Shown here piece after piece: positions 44,201-56,900 of a stretch of 64,000 nt of DNA (position 1 is its first letter; every line of letters starts with the position of its first letter). The stretch comes from Tigriopus japonicus. Taxonomy: Eukaryota; Arthropoda; Copepoda; Harpacticoida; Harpacticidae. The position numbers and the translations under genes are program-made. The notes below the pieces were generated by a model that did not search any database, was not told the origin of the DNA, and saw only the letters and a program-made list of their open reading frames with translations. The stretch is taken from NCBI GenBank assembly GCA_010645155.1, contig CM021312.1, positions 1,090,935 through 1,154,934 on the forward strand. Reading direction: 5' to 3'.

Positions 44201-47200
44201 GGCAATTTCCTGCCTCAAAGTGAGAAATTAATGCCCACCTCCCCAACCAGTCAAAACTGAGCAATAAGAAAAGGTGATCATTGTCTACCGTTCTCAAACC
44301 CTTTTGCTTCAAAAGTGCAGTCTATAACACCTTTTCTTCTTATGCTGGGCAGTTGTTCGGAATGACTGGAAATCATTTTTACACATACTGTGAAAACTTA
44401 AAGTATTCTCTATAAAAAACTTCAATCGGCAAAAGTTTCAAACAAGAACTTTTGTAGTTCTAGAATTGTCGAAACTTGTAACTCATTGGTAGATCCAATT
44501 TCATATAAACATTAATTATATAAACTATTTTAATTCATTTACTCTCTTTACAGGGAATCCCATTCCTTGTAGCGGTATTAAAAAATCCGCCCCCCCCCTC
44601 CAAAAAAAAAATGTTTTACCTTTGTTCAGATTCTGCACATCCAAATTATGGTTTGTCGGCAATTGCTCAGCATAGCTCGAAACAAACGATGGCACTCATT
44701 TGAACTCGAGAGAGGTCATGCCTTTCAAACACGTCTCAGACCAAACCAACATAACCTCAAGTGTATGCTTGAACTTGTGAAATTAATTGGGCAATCCTTG
44801 AATGCCTACTTTGTGGTACATCAAGTTCATATGTATCCATACATTTGTCCTTAAAGGCAAATACATTCGCCAGAACACCTTCCTTCCTTTTGTTTTGGTA
44901 GCCTTGACAAAATGACACGCTTGAGCCAAAAAATCGTGGTGGCCTTAAAGACTCCGAAAAAGGTTATTTTCATGGCGTTGCTCGTGTTTTCCTCCCCGGC
45001 TTGTGACTTTTTCTTGCTCCGTTATTAGATATTCCTAATCTCGGGAACTATCTGAAAATCGTCTTCATGCATCTTGCGTGCATATACATGAACTCCTCTT
45101 CCCCATGCTAGTTTACCATCTCTCAGAGCATTGTTTGCCTCAGTTATTTGCCTGATAAGAAAGTGCTCACGATTTAACATCAAAGACACACCAAACCAGC
45201 TCGCTTGGGCACTCTTTTACCTTCTATTTTGGTCTACCTAGAAAGAACCGTCGCCGAAAACTCCTTCGCAAACCCCCAGCTGAGGCTACCAATGAGGCTG
45301 CTATTTGAAATTATTCCATAAAGTTATGACGAGCAACGTGATTGAACTCTGAGCATTAGGGGCACGGTTCTCATCGTGTTATCAGTCAGTCTTGGGGTCT
45401 TTCTGTGATCGTTTTGGGTGGGCCTTGCCGTCTTTCAGTTCATGTAGATGCTTTATGGGAAGATCGTGGAACTGGGAGAAATTTGTTTGATCCGTCCCAA
45501 GAAATTGCATCAATACCCAGAATGAATCAATTTTCACGGATTTTCTACCCAAAAGCTCAAATGTGCACAACGAAGACGACACTGAATATGAAGAAAGCAG
45601 TCTTGATATTTCTTAGACATTTCTGAGCCAAAGACTAAAAAGATGAAAATTGAAAAGCTTTTTGGCATGAATGAACGCTTTATTTACTCAAGTGGAATCG
45701 CATTGGCATCGAATGCGGTTCATAAAGTTCAAATGTAACTCGCTCTCGTTGAAAAACGTCAGGCCGGTAACTGATTGAAGCTCATTAACATCTTCAAGTG
45801 TGGCTTGATGCTCTATTTCAAAGTACTTTTTGAACGAGCGCACTGTTCTTACGTACATGCGTAATGGATGTGATGGTAAAGGACGTTTCTCCTGTTCATA
45901 TGGCTAATTTATTCGCACTCAAAGAGCCGGGAGATTTTCCGTTGGCTCCTACGGTGTACATGTAAGTACGGATGAAGCTTCTTTTTTACACCGATCCGTC
46001 CGTATTTGTACGCTGGATATGCTATAACGCGATGCGAGCAAAATGTCAAGATGGCGAAATTACACGTCTCCACAAATGTACAGATACGAAGGACGGCGAT
46101 TGCACCAATTTCTTTGAATGGAAATTAGCTCTTGATTGTTTTGGGATTTTTTTTGTCTGCCTTTGTACCTGGTATTCCTCATTAAAGGGCTGGTTTGAAC
46201 TGTTGCAATGGTATTCTTCGACACGGACTGACTTTGTCGAGTTCTAGTCAAGCTATTAGAAGCAATTGAATGGAGGGAGCACGACGTACCTAATTAATGA
46301 TTGATATTACACTTCGTTGACTTCAGTTTTGTACAAACTTTAAGCAAATTAGTATTTATATTTTGACGAAAGCATTTGTAACGCCAAGAAGCACTGACTG
46401 CAGTGGGAGGCTAACGGTGAGAATTTAGATTTCCAAGAGGATTAATTCAATTGCGTTTTTCTGCAATCGAGACCTGGCTTGTGTTCAGTAGACGGTGTAT
46501 TTCAATTTTCAGCTCAATCGAATGGCGGAGAGAAAAACTGTGCCTTCTCAAACTTATGTACTGAAGAGAGCATAGAAGGAATAACTTTTGTGGTAAAACA
46601 ATTGCCAGAAAAGGGCTAGTTCATTCCTTCTCGGTAGGATTTGCACTGAACTTTGAAAGAGCATAACTTCTGACTCGGACGTTCGATTGAGCTTAAAATT
46701 GAAATATGTCAACATATGCAAGGTCTCATTTGCAGAAGAACGTAATTGAATTTTTCTTACTGGAAATCATTATTCTCAGTGCCAGCCTCCCACTCCATGA
46801 TTCCAGTGCTTCTTGATTGAGCTGAAAAAATGAAATACTTATTTTTATCAACATAAACAAGGTCTCATTTGCAGAAGAACTAAATTAAACTGTTCCTACT
46901 GGAAATCATGATTCCTCTCGTTAGCCACCCAGTCCAGTGAAATTCAGAGGTTCTTGGTAACGCTAAAGAAAATCAAGATTGTTTGCATGGCAAAATAGTT
47001 TGAGTGTACTAAAAATATTAGTGTTAATGAAGTCGGGCTACGGTTGTATGTTATAAGTTGATTTTCTTAGAACAAATTTATTTGTTTGTTTGTTTATTAC
47101 TACGATTTTTAATGTTTTCTCGAACGATCTCGAACGAAATTATCGAACGATTCAAGTAAAAAAAATATTTCCGACTCGAAATATGCGCATTATAAGAGCC

Positions 47201-49009
47201 CTAGGAGTGAACTCGATGCGCCATATTGGAGATGAATTAGATAGATGGATAGATAGACCTTTCTTTGTTTTGAGCTTCGCTCCTAGAGAAGAAGATGAAA
47301 AGAACCGCTCAAAAAGGACGGGAAAATGTTGGCTCAAATCGGAAGAAACTTTGTATTCCCGCCAGGGTCAATTAGAGCCGATCTAATTGGAGGGTAGGGG
47401 CTTGATCGGTGATGCTTATTGTCAGGACAAACACGCTGATAAACCGTCATCAATTTGAAATTGAAAGAAAGTTTGCTTCTAACCTATCATTAGGGAACAA
47501 ATTAGCTTACTCCAGACCATAATGAGAAGCTGCCGTTGATGGACGAGATCCTACAAGGCACAATGTCCTTCAAATGTGGTGGCATCATCGTATCATATTC
47601 AAGGTACGGGCAATTTTGCATTCGTGAACAAGTTTTCTCTAGGGGTTTGTTCATCTTTGTCTTTGACACCTGTCTATCATTTACTTGTGAATGGGCGTTC
47701 ACAACCAAAGAGACGACCTTCTGGTCTTGTAAGTTTGTGTGAGACAAAGCGGGTTTGTGCCAAAAGAAAGGACGACAACACGGTTTTGGGGCTAGTTGAT
47801 GGTGCTCATATATTATTTATCAACAGGTTGTGGGATGTTTGTGGTTCATCCCCTTGTAATTCAAGTCATTCGCTTGAACCAATTTAATTCCAAACTTTCA
47901 TGTTCATAAAGTTTCAGAAAATGAAGTTGCATGTTAGCGACAACAACCGCGAGGATTGAGAGTCTTAATTTGAAGTTGTGAAAACAAACCTAAGTTGATG
48001 AATCAAACGGGCCAAATGGACCTTTCCTTTATTCAAAAGTTCACCGACATTGGTTTGTTTTCACGACTACAAATTGGGCCCCTCAATCCTTGCGCTTATT
48101 GCTTATTTAATAGTTGACGTGCACATTCTGTTTCGAAAAAGCGCGCAACAAAAACATTAGAAACAGAAACGTGTATGATCCATCAATGGGATATTCACTT
48201 ACAACCAGACTGGCTCAATAGCACTATTTTGGCTCAAAATATCTGATAATTGATGAGGCATAACAGTACACGACTGCGCGTTTATCCAAGACATATCGCT
48301 CAGTTCTTGTACTAAAGTGTTGTTTACCAACGAAATCAACGCCATAGGTTCGACTTTTTTGACAAAGGAAAATTTAATCAGGCTTCTCCAAAGCCGTACT
48401 TCCGTTCACCATGACATCTTGGTTGTGTCAGCGTTGCTTAAAGCAGGGGTGTGCAAACCCTGGCCCGCGAGAGGATCTGTCATTTTCAATAGATTGTGGC
48501 CCGCAGCATGATTTTGGCATAGCCCGTGAATTTCAAACTAAAAAATATTTTCCGTTTTGGATGGTGTGGCCCGCTAGTGCCAACGGTCCGGCCAATTTGA
48601 ACCACTTCTAAGTAAGTTTGCACACCCCTGTTTTAAGCGTTGCTTATCAATGTCAATCGCAAATTTGCCAGAAATTCTGTTGGATTCGAACCAAAATGTG
48701 TTGAGCGATCTCTTTCGCTTCTTGAAAAGTATTTCAGTTGAATATCGGATTGGTCCGGCACTGAATGTAAAGTAAAACATCCTTGTCCTGGCCATGAAGA
48801 GAGTTGACAAAATATGTCCTATGCACGGTTAGAGTTCTGGGTACATACCTATTTCTACTGATGAAAGAATCGATGCTCGGCCGTGTGGCCTTTGCCTGAA
48901 TTGGAACACAGCTTTGAAGAAGACACCCAAGGCTCAATGCCATTGCCACCATTCCAAGTTTAGTCTTTGATTTTTTCTTTGTCTTTGCAACAATGCGTTG
49001 GGGCAACAT
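35280..49009 (-). CDS. Fibrinogen-related secreted protein (FReD), angiopoietin/ficolin type
   Basis: Exons on the minus strand: 37807-37069, 37002-36823, 36751-36401, 36336-36205, 36134-35947, 35859-35716, 35646-35522 and 35431-35280; all junction phases fit. The C-terminal fibrinogen domain (about residues 480-720) shows YSCADLYNKGLRENGIYYLQ, QGGWTIIQRR, RDWEEYKYGFG, EFWLGNENIH, a Ca-loop-like FDRDHD, and GWWWKSC. In front is a long helical part (about 60-420) with heptad character (LENKLRKVENLDRAVQHLMRRL). I propose 49009-48849 as first exon: it ends in GTATGT in phase 2, as the next exon needs, and encodes a signal peptide (MALSLGCLLQSCVPIQA). This gives 723 residues. Such proteins bind carbohydrates in innate immunity or act in development. 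The first exon is the uncertain part (11 kb intron). Confidence 0.75.
43479..43748 (-). CDS. Possible small secreted protein
   Basis: An 89-residue frame starts MKIPFKVLLITGIICLIGLG, a good signal-peptide shape (Lys, then a hydrophobic stretch), followed by a polar part with three cysteines (CKCDYRQF, KALKCW). I do not recognise a family. It lies alone within the presumed 11-kb intron, with no clear splice partner. A frame of this length can occur by chance, so this is a weak candidate. Confidence 0.2.
   Translation of the reverse strand: MKIPFKVLLITGIICLIGLGPMPIENLNQSLPNLCKCDYRQFRLHKYNANEISSELGASGKALKCWLIWIDHAISQMSKIEIGEETLSN
44480..44590 (+). repeat. Dispersed repeat, copy 2
   Basis: The counterpart of 24521-24640 in the same orientation: TTGGTAGATCCAATTTC, then GGGAATCCCATTCCTTG and AGCGGTA. 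Both copies share the T/A-rich middle. The family is unnamed. Confidence 0.6.
46383..46930. repeat. Repeat cluster with inverted and direct copies
   Basis: The sequence at 46383-46425 (GCACTGACTGCAGTGGGAGG) reappears inverted at about 46773-46815 (CCTCCCACTCC and AGTGCTTCTT). In addition, 46685-46795 and 46814-46930 are direct copies of about 115 bp sharing CAAGGTCTCATTTGCAGAAG and TACTGGAAATCAT. This looks like a MITE partly duplicated at one end. Confidence 0.5.
48441..48635. mobile_element. hAT-type MITE
   Basis: Terminal inverted repeats contain CAGGGGTGTGCAAAC at the left and its complement at the right, the typical hAT end. Flanks carry a direct repeat AGCGTTGCTTA (48430-48440 and 48636-48646), which holds the 8-bp target duplication expected of hAT elements. 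The interior has two GGCCCGC motifs and no coding capacity. Confidence 0.75.
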
Positions 49010-52000
49010 TGCTCACAATTGTCCTTGCCAAAAGATTTTAGATTCTTCCGTGCCTTGGACCACTTGGAATTTGCATTTGTCCCCCTATGCACGAGATCTT
49101 GGTTGGTCTAGTGGTATTTCATTACTGATTCACAGGCCCCCCAAAAACACGAGATCATCTCCGGCCAAAATACGAAAGGAAGCCTCCGCCTTGCCTCCAA
49201 CATGTGTTTTCTCACAGTTGAAAAAAAAGCTCAGCAGAGGTAGCTTTAACATTATGCCGATGCATGTTGGTTGGGGGTTATTCCACCTCGTCGTCTTTTA
49301 AAACCTTCGTGTCTGTATTCTCATGTTTGGCGCGAAGAATCCCAAATCTTCAAATTCCTGCCTGAGGAATGAATCTCATTGGGAAGCCGACGAGCGCAAG
49401 CCCCATTGAATCAGATGAATCAGGCGTCAGAGTCGGGAGGAACAAGATTTCTATGACAAGGACGGGAAATCACAAAAGAGTGCTTCTTTTCAGTCTCATT
49501 TGAACTGTCTGAATGGAATTTGATTTCAGTCTAATTTGATTAATTCCATTCAAAGGTCGAAGAACAATGTAATCTATGAGAGGTTATCTGATCTCGTTTT
49601 AATTTATGGAAACGCAACGACGTTTATTCAGGCTATTTGGACGAATACGTGGGAAAATGGTTTTTGTTGGTTTGGGTTTTCGGCTTGTTCTAGCAATTGT
49701 CAATTCTCAAAGAACTTCTAAGTTTCTGCTATTGTCGAGTTTTACAGGAGCGGTAGGTAGATCGTTTGATTCACTCAATGACACAATCGCAATTTGTTTA
49801 TTTGAAACCGGTGTTCAATAGCGAACGTAAAAATGAGACCGGAAGCTTTTTATGGGGCTTGAGGAATCGATACTGCGAGTTTTGAATGTAAAATTGTCTA
49901 AATTGCACAATTTCAAACACACTTGCTGCAATTTCCATGCAACTTCTTATTGAGATTCAACTTCAACTTCCTGCGTTTAAATTCTTGAAGAAAATTCGCC
50001 TAAAAAGAAACTTCTTCCGAGTTGGAAAAGAAATTTATTTTTTCATGAAAAACACGCGCACATAAACCTAAGAGAGATGGTTAATGTGACCCAACTCTCC
50101 ACCCGGTCAACTCAAATAAGCATTTTCGGAGTTCTTTGTCACCTTCAGAGAATTCCTTTGGAATGACAGTACTCACGAAAGAGAATCTCTAAAGTGTTTT
50201 CGTGTTCGAATCCAAAAGGTCCTTTTGGACGGGAAAATTGCGATGACATTTTCTTCACCGCTCTGATCTCGTCTCTTTTCAACCTCGCCCTTTGAGTTGA
50301 TTTAGGTTTCACATCTCCTCCGTGCCTAAATTGTTTCCTCAACATTGCCCCGCTTTCCCTCTCATCTTTTCTTTTCATAAGAGTGAAATGGTTGTTTCAA
50401 AACTTGTATACTTGTTCAGGTACTTCAGTCTTTAAAAAGTTGATTCAAAAACAAAATACTTTAAAATACTTTTTGTTCCTGATCAATTTCTTGGGTAGAA
50501 CTGGATAGAAACCACAGACCCAGTTCCAGACTACTCAGTTCTATCTAAGCGGACAGACCAGGAAATAGCAGTTTGATTCGCAACCTTGCAGTTAACATGA
50601 CACGTTAGACCGCACGGCAGTTCTAACTAGAGGGCTAAAACCCGCTAGTTCTAACGTTCTCAATGTTCACATATTTGTATTTAGAATACATGTTATCTCA
50701 TTTTACATGTTTTGAAACACTTTGAAGCAATCAAACATATATAAGTTATGTTATTCAAAGAAAAAGCGGAAGTTGCCAATTAAAAAAACCAAGGTCTTGA
50801 TTACTCAAATTGCACCAAATTAGCGAACCTCGTTACTACTAAACCGAGTGTGAACGAATGAACGTGTTGCAGCATATTTGAATTCACATTTGGCTCCGAT
50901 CTTTCATTTAGTTACGTATTTCAATATTTTTCCTGAACAAGACATAACATCCTACGTTATGTGAAATTTTGTTTTGCACATTCCTTCTTATTCCCAAGAG
51001 AAGGCGTTAGGTAGATATAAAGCTTTTCCTACTGGAATTTGAAATAATTGTAAACTGAGAATATGTTAAGGTAAGTAAAAAAATAATGATCGAAAAAAGT
51101 CTCAACGAAAGTTTCAAAAAGAAATCTACGAGGGGTATCCAGAGTAGAGGTAAACTGGGCCTATAACTCGTCAGCAAGTGCGATTTTTGGATGCTTGATA
51201 AAGAATTGAAATCAAGATTTATCTCTTATGAGCAGATGTTATTTTACATGATTTGTTGTAAGGCAATCATGTTCGAACTTAAGATTTAATTAGACAAGGT
51301 ATGTTGGGCGACCCCTGTAAACATAGAAAATAAGCCTCAAAAGCGAGCAACAAGTCAAAAATCAAGTACACTGTAAAGCCAAGACGTTTCACATCAAAAG
51401 TTACCAATTTTTTACCTCAAATATTCATCAAATATTTGTATGGGTGGTTGAACAACGTCTTAACTTTCCAGCATAATGCATTTTAATGTGTTTCTTGCTC
51501 TTGACAACGATGTTCAAAAACGTGCAGGGGTCGCACAACATACCTTTTCTAAATAAATCATCACTATGAACTGGATAACCTGACAACAAATCATGTGTAA
51601 TATCATCTCCTCAAAACAAATATATCTTGATTTTGATTTTTCATCAAGCATCTAAAAATCGCACTTGTTAACGAGTTACAGGCCCAGTCTACCTCTAGTT
51701 TGGATACCCCACGTATTGAAGTGCTCGGTGAAAGAATTTGCTTAGCTTAACTAAGCTTTTTGACAAACAAGATAGGTTAGAAATTTGCTATTAATATAAT
51801 AACAATTATAATATGTAATCATGAAAAAGCTTGAACACTCCAAAAATCCTGGAAGCCAATAGCTGAAGTTTGTGCTTCCGCGAACTTAAACTTTTTTGTA
51901 AGCTTTTTTGTAAGATAATTCAATGTCGATGTCCTAACCAAAAGTCACCAAAGCTATCTTTACACTCTAGAAATTCATGAGCACGACCAACTTTTTTGTT

Positions 52001-52437
52001 GAACACGAAATTCAAAATGAATAATTGCCCAGCTTAACCAAGTTATTCACTTCCTTTAACATGTGCCTTTTTTCATTTGCAATCATATGCAAGTAGACGT
52101 AGTCTGTTTGTGTTCTGATGTTTAGCCTGCCTCCGCCATTGTTTGTTTTTGTTCTGGTTTTAAGCTCGACCGAAGATGAATACTCTAATTGAGGAAAATT
52201 GCTCCAACGTTCATACCTTCTTGCCAGGTTAGTTTGGCAAATGCAAATGGGAAACAAGATGAAAATTCATTGCTGTCCATCTTACTTAAAATTTCCCGTG
52301 CCTGAAACTAACCCAACGACTTGAGTGGCTTGAAGAAATATCAACGAGAAGTATACATTCGAGGGACGAAAAAGTGTCTAATGAAGAGCACAAAGGGACC
52401 ATGGAAATTTCCAACATCCAACATAATTGAGCACACA
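49010..52437. other. Intergenic region between the fibrinogen-related and oxidoreductase genes
   Basis: About 3.4 kb, AT-rich, containing a long-armed inverted-repeat element (51129-51713). A GGTCTAGTGGTA motif near 49114 resembles a tRNA box A region, but no box B follows. No gene is seen. Confidence 0.5.
51129..51713. mobile_element. Long inverted-repeat (fold-back) element, TA flanked
   Basis: Two arms of about 190 bp (51129-51318 and 51527-51713) are inverted copies at roughly 75-80% identity by eye. The ends read CGAGGGGTATCC and GGATACCCCACG and are flanked by TA on both sides. The arms' inner limit is GCGACCCCTG on the left and CAGGGGTCGC on the right. The 208-bp centre has no coding frame. 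This fits a mariner-type MITE with long terminal repeats. Confidence 0.7.
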
Positions 52438-53949
52438 TTAGTTCCACTTCAGAGGGATGGGATTGCCTGATTTGGCTGATTCCTCGCACGCCGTCGCAAT
52501 CTTGGAGACCGCCAATGTCATTTGACTGGACACCGGGTTCTCTTGAGATCCTTGAGCCACCTTTATGAATTGCTCCAACTCTAATTGGTAGCCATCCAAA
52601 AAGCGAGATGGAAACGAATGATAAATAGGAGATCTGCGACGGAGAAAGAGAGGAGGAAGAAAAATAATGATATGAATGGAAAATAAAAGAGAATTACCGT
52701 GACACTCCCGAGTTTCCCGAGAAAAAACTTTGGGTTGGGTGATCATTTTGAACACTTAGCATTCCCTTGGGACCGAAAACCTCGAGTCTCTGATCATAGC
52801 CATACGAGGCAAAACGACAGAGGTCAATGACAGCCAAGGTTCCTGTGAGTGTTTGGGAAACGATGAAGGAAATATGTGTTGGAAATCTGATCAAAATCAT
52901 CATTACCGCTCGCAAATTTCATTGTTATTACGACATTGTCAAAGTCGTTGATGCTCCTAATTTCTGGCATCATGGCATTAGCGATTGAATGAACCTCGAT
53001 GGGATACTCTCCTAAGATCCAAGTCACCAGATCAATATCATGCACAGCACAGTCATGAAATATTCCTCCCGATGTCTTCAAATATTCCAAAGTGGGCAAA
53101 GGAGAATCACGACTTGTGGTTTTAATGAGTTGAACATGTCCGACTTCCCCTGAAATTCAAATCGGTACTCTTGGTATCCGAATTCACTAAACCTCTCAAA
53201 GTTGCACAAACCCGTTCTTGTTCGATCATAAACTTCTTTGAACGAAGGATCGAAGCGTCGATTAAAAGCGCAAAAAAGTGGCTTTCCAACTTTTTGAGCT
53301 GTTTCATAGCATCGTTGAGTGCCCGCTTGGTTTTCAGAGATGGGCTTCTCGCAGAAAACTGCCTTGCTTCCCATGAGACTCTGAAGGACCAAATCTTCAT
53401 GAGTGAAAGTTGGCGTGGCAATGAGTGTCGCATCAACGTCGGAGCTCTCGAAAATCGCTTTCGCATCCTTCATGAAAATGGAATAGAATTATTAGTCCGA
53501 AAGAAAAAGAAAAAAAAAGTGACGTTGATATTCTTTGATCTTGAACCTGTGGCTCGATGAATTGAACCTTCTCCAATCCCCATTTGGCGCGGAATGTATC
53601 CCATTTAGTCTTATCAGCTTCCACTATGTATTTCAGATCAAGTTGTGGATTTGCCACGATATTGGCCAGATGGATTGATCCAGCTCGACCCAATCCAAAC
53701 AAGGCTAATCTTAGGGGCTTGGGAGGTATCTCGACCTGACTCAGACCCTTCAAAAATCTACGTGCATGAATTGAGATTAAGGTACGTGAGTTGTCGTGCA
53801 AGGGATTGTTCTTTAAATTGACGTTGTTGCAAGGAACATTACTAGGACATAATTCAAGCTTACTGTGTGTATCTGAAGTCCGTCGAATGGTGTTGGCGCG
53901 TGCGAATGCCAACAAAAGGCGATTCGTCTTGAAACTTTAAAGTTGCCAT
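52438..53949 (-). CDS. Gfo/Idh/MocA-type NAD(P)-dependent oxidoreductase (inositol dehydrogenase-like)
   Basis: Six exons (53949-53864, 53757-53547, 53467-53212, 53149-52907, 52842-52698, 52633-52438) have consistent phases and give 378 residues. A Rossmann nucleotide site is visible at about 47-58 (LALFGLGRAGSIH). The family's CEKPIS motif with its catalytic Lys follows, and GGIFHDCAVHDIDLVTW holds the conserved His/Asp pair. Such enzymes oxidise myo-inositol or related sugars; the substrate cannot be told. The first exon is short and non-homologous (MATLKFQDES); its donor (CACA|GTAAGC) is good and its phase fits, but the acceptor (GCACGTAG) is weak. The donor after CCACAG (GTTCAA) is non-ideal. 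The rest is secure. Confidence 0.8.
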
Positions 53950-56900
53950 GAAGACGGGAAGAGGTATTAGTTTTGACGCTTCCTCGGATGGAAACTAAAA
54001 CTTGTCACTCTGAAATTGTTTTGACTGCATGAAAATCAAGCAGATGAACCGGTTTTATGGGATCTAATACACAACGGAATTGAAAACACATGTCAGCATT
54101 AGCCACTTGTTTTTTTTATTACTTTTTACCCAGATTCAACATTAAGTTATGCTTACTGTACTATGGCTTAATATGGAATTCTCAAATGTCTTTTGAGTGT
54201 TTCATTAAGCCTATCAGAATTGTTATGGGAGCTTCTAAATATTTCGAAGGTGGGATTGAAGAACCATGCCCGTTGCCCAAGAGTTCAGTTCTGATCACAA
54301 AACGACAGGGTGGGGTCATCTTAACTTGGGTGTGGATTATTGTAAAGTAAATCGGCCACGTGATTTCCGAAAGAACCATGACTTATGGAAAGGTTGTACT
54401 GAGTGGGCCGCTCTGCGAATGTGTTGCTTGTTTCGAAATGATGTAATGTGTATTTAGCGGAAATGGACAAATCGAGGAGAAGAAAAAAGAAAGACTTTGT
54501 TTGAAACAAAGACATCAATTGTCAAGGCAGTGACATGGCGCATAAGCTTCCGGAAACGGTTAAAGCACCTTTGACCACCATTCATTTATTTGTACGACGA
54601 AAACTTTGCTCGTTGGTTATCTCCTAAAAAAACAAGGAGGAAGATTGGCGATTACTCACTAGCATACTAATTCTAGTTTTTGGAATGACATATTCTGCAC
54701 AGTTGTTTCTTTTAAGACCCAGAAGTTATTAATTTAGTTTTCGTTTTCAGGGAGTACCAAACTAGCGAAGTAGTTTATTTTGCCAAAGTAGCACGATGCC
54801 GTCTGATGATCTTGTAATCTACAACACTTTCGAGCTCACCGAAAAGCTTCCGCCCATTGGGAGAGTCATTCTTATTGACCACTGCACTAAAACGACTAAA
54901 ACTGGCTTGACCAGTCCGACGAGCACGCTTTATACAACAAAGTGGCTATTTTACGGATGAATTGAAAGAATGTTCTATTAAGTGGTCTGACTGACCATGT
55001 ATTTTTTTTCAAGGGAAACCTTTGCTTGACTTTTTTTAATCAAGTTACAAATCTTTTTCTCTTGCGTTTTTGTCATGTTCTTGTAAGTTTCATATCGTAA
55101 ATCGTTTTTTTTTTTTCAATCTTTTACATCAAATTTTTATATCCATTCAAATGATAGTGGTTTGGACTTGTATCGAAAGTCAAGGATAATTGTTGTCCTG
55201 ATGTTCTGGCAAAACATTTCATTTTTTACCTACAAAAAATGAGTGTATGTACATGCAAGCCGTCGCTTCTCCAGGGTCAAGAGCATTACCAAAAATGCTC
55301 GTACGTCCTCAATGCCAAAACAATATTCTGTTAACACCAAAGCTCGTAGTAATAACCAACAAACAAACAGACTTATCAAGTAATGTTTCATCCCCTTGTT
55401 CGTCATCCTTTTGAATACTATCTCTTTTATTGTGCCAATTTTGTTGAAAAAAAACAGTATTTACATCAACATCTAACTATGCAATAACTGTGCAAAGTAA
55501 TGGGGTCCAAAATTGCCTGCTTGGACATGATCCTTGTTCGTATTGACCTCGAAGAAGCTGATTTTATTTTTTCGCTGCTTGTTTGTGCTATTGTTCAATG
55601 TCGAAAAGCGGTCCTTCTAGGGACCCATTTTGAAGTTAGCAATCTAAGACAAGGAACTGGACTCCCGTTAAAGTATGCTTGATATTCATTCTCTATCGAC
55701 ATTGCCACCGCCACCACTTAAGGGAGAAATATTTGAACAGTCAGAGCCTGACCAGGAGTGTTGTTGGACAAGGTTCCGTTGTCAGTGCACTTCTAGATTT
55801 GTTGTGAAAATTCCTTGCAGTCCTTGTCACTCGTTTCCGGGTCGGTCATATCATCACATCTTTCTATCTTTCTTACCAATGATAAACATCGACGATACTG
55901 AAGTGCTGAAGGCTCTCAGTAATATGAATCATCACATTTGCTTTGCGGTTGAGGGCTCGAGTCGACGAATTGTTCCCGTGTTAACCCCAATTTTATAGTG
56001 TTTTAATTAGCAATCTCATGCCCGAAATGCTGGACCCCAAGTTTTAGGAAGAGGGCAGGCATTCCATTGGATCGTTCGTTCACTCTTTTTTCCCGGGCAA
56101 TCCCCTCCTCATCACGACGATTATCGAATTTCAGCATCAGGAAGCAAAAATTCTATTTATGGCCCCCACTGGCTGGCTCATTTGATGTAGTTCTTTGACG
56201 CACCCTAGAGTGGATGGATTGGATGCCTTCGAAGAACGGGCCCAAAGCCCAAATTGTCTTCGTTTGACCGTAACAGTGCGCTAGCTGCTTACTCACTAAT
56301 GTGTGTATGCAAGGAGCGAGGTAGCCCTAAAAGTCGAGGCAGTGCTTCGTGGTGCCCAGGTCGATTGAGTCGGCGAGTGACTCCATCGAAGGGACCTTTG
56401 TAAGAATAGCCTTATCTTGCCATTATGTTCTATCGCGTAAATGGGAAACGCTACGTATTGTTAGCGATAGTGGTATCACCGGAGTGCGTGCAATGGCTGA
56501 TTACTCAGAGAACAACCACATTGGCCATGCCAATTGATCTTAAGAAGAACCTCTGTCTGTTGGTTGCCCCGTCTTTGCTATTCAGTCTAAGCATCCTAGA
56601 TGCATGCAAGAAGGACGTCGTCTCCCATCTCTCGACTTATGGGAGCTTAGATGTTAGGCTCATTTTGTTTGACTGACCTTTGATCAATGACCAATGTTCT
56701 CTAGTGGTCGTCGTCATGGTGGCGGGGACTGACTGATTTTTGAGCCGGTGAGGGTTTCCAATCTCGAAGGTTTATGAAGTGAATTGTTCATTACACGACT
56801 TGTAAAACAGTCATGTTGACTTTGAGAGTGTGGGCTGAAACATGGCAATTGGAATCCGTGTTGGTCTCTCGCTTCAGAGTATTCTTAAGGGTGTTGTCCT

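Larger units (their letters stand above)
37808..48848. other. Presumed intron 1 of the fibrinogen-related gene
   Basis: About 11 kb without a convincing gene if the first exon is correct; otherwise intergenic. It holds a second copy of a dispersed repeat (44480-44590), a repeat cluster at 46383-46930 and a hAT-type element (48441-48635). One short frame with a possible signal peptide is at 43748-43479 (-). The rest is AT-rich sequence with no recognisable domain. Confidence 0.4.

Noticed and set aside
49081..49160. tRNA-like GGTCTAGTGGTA motif
   Set aside because: It resembles a tRNA D-arm region, but no GGTTCGAATCC-type box B follows at the right distance and no cloverleaf can be drawn.
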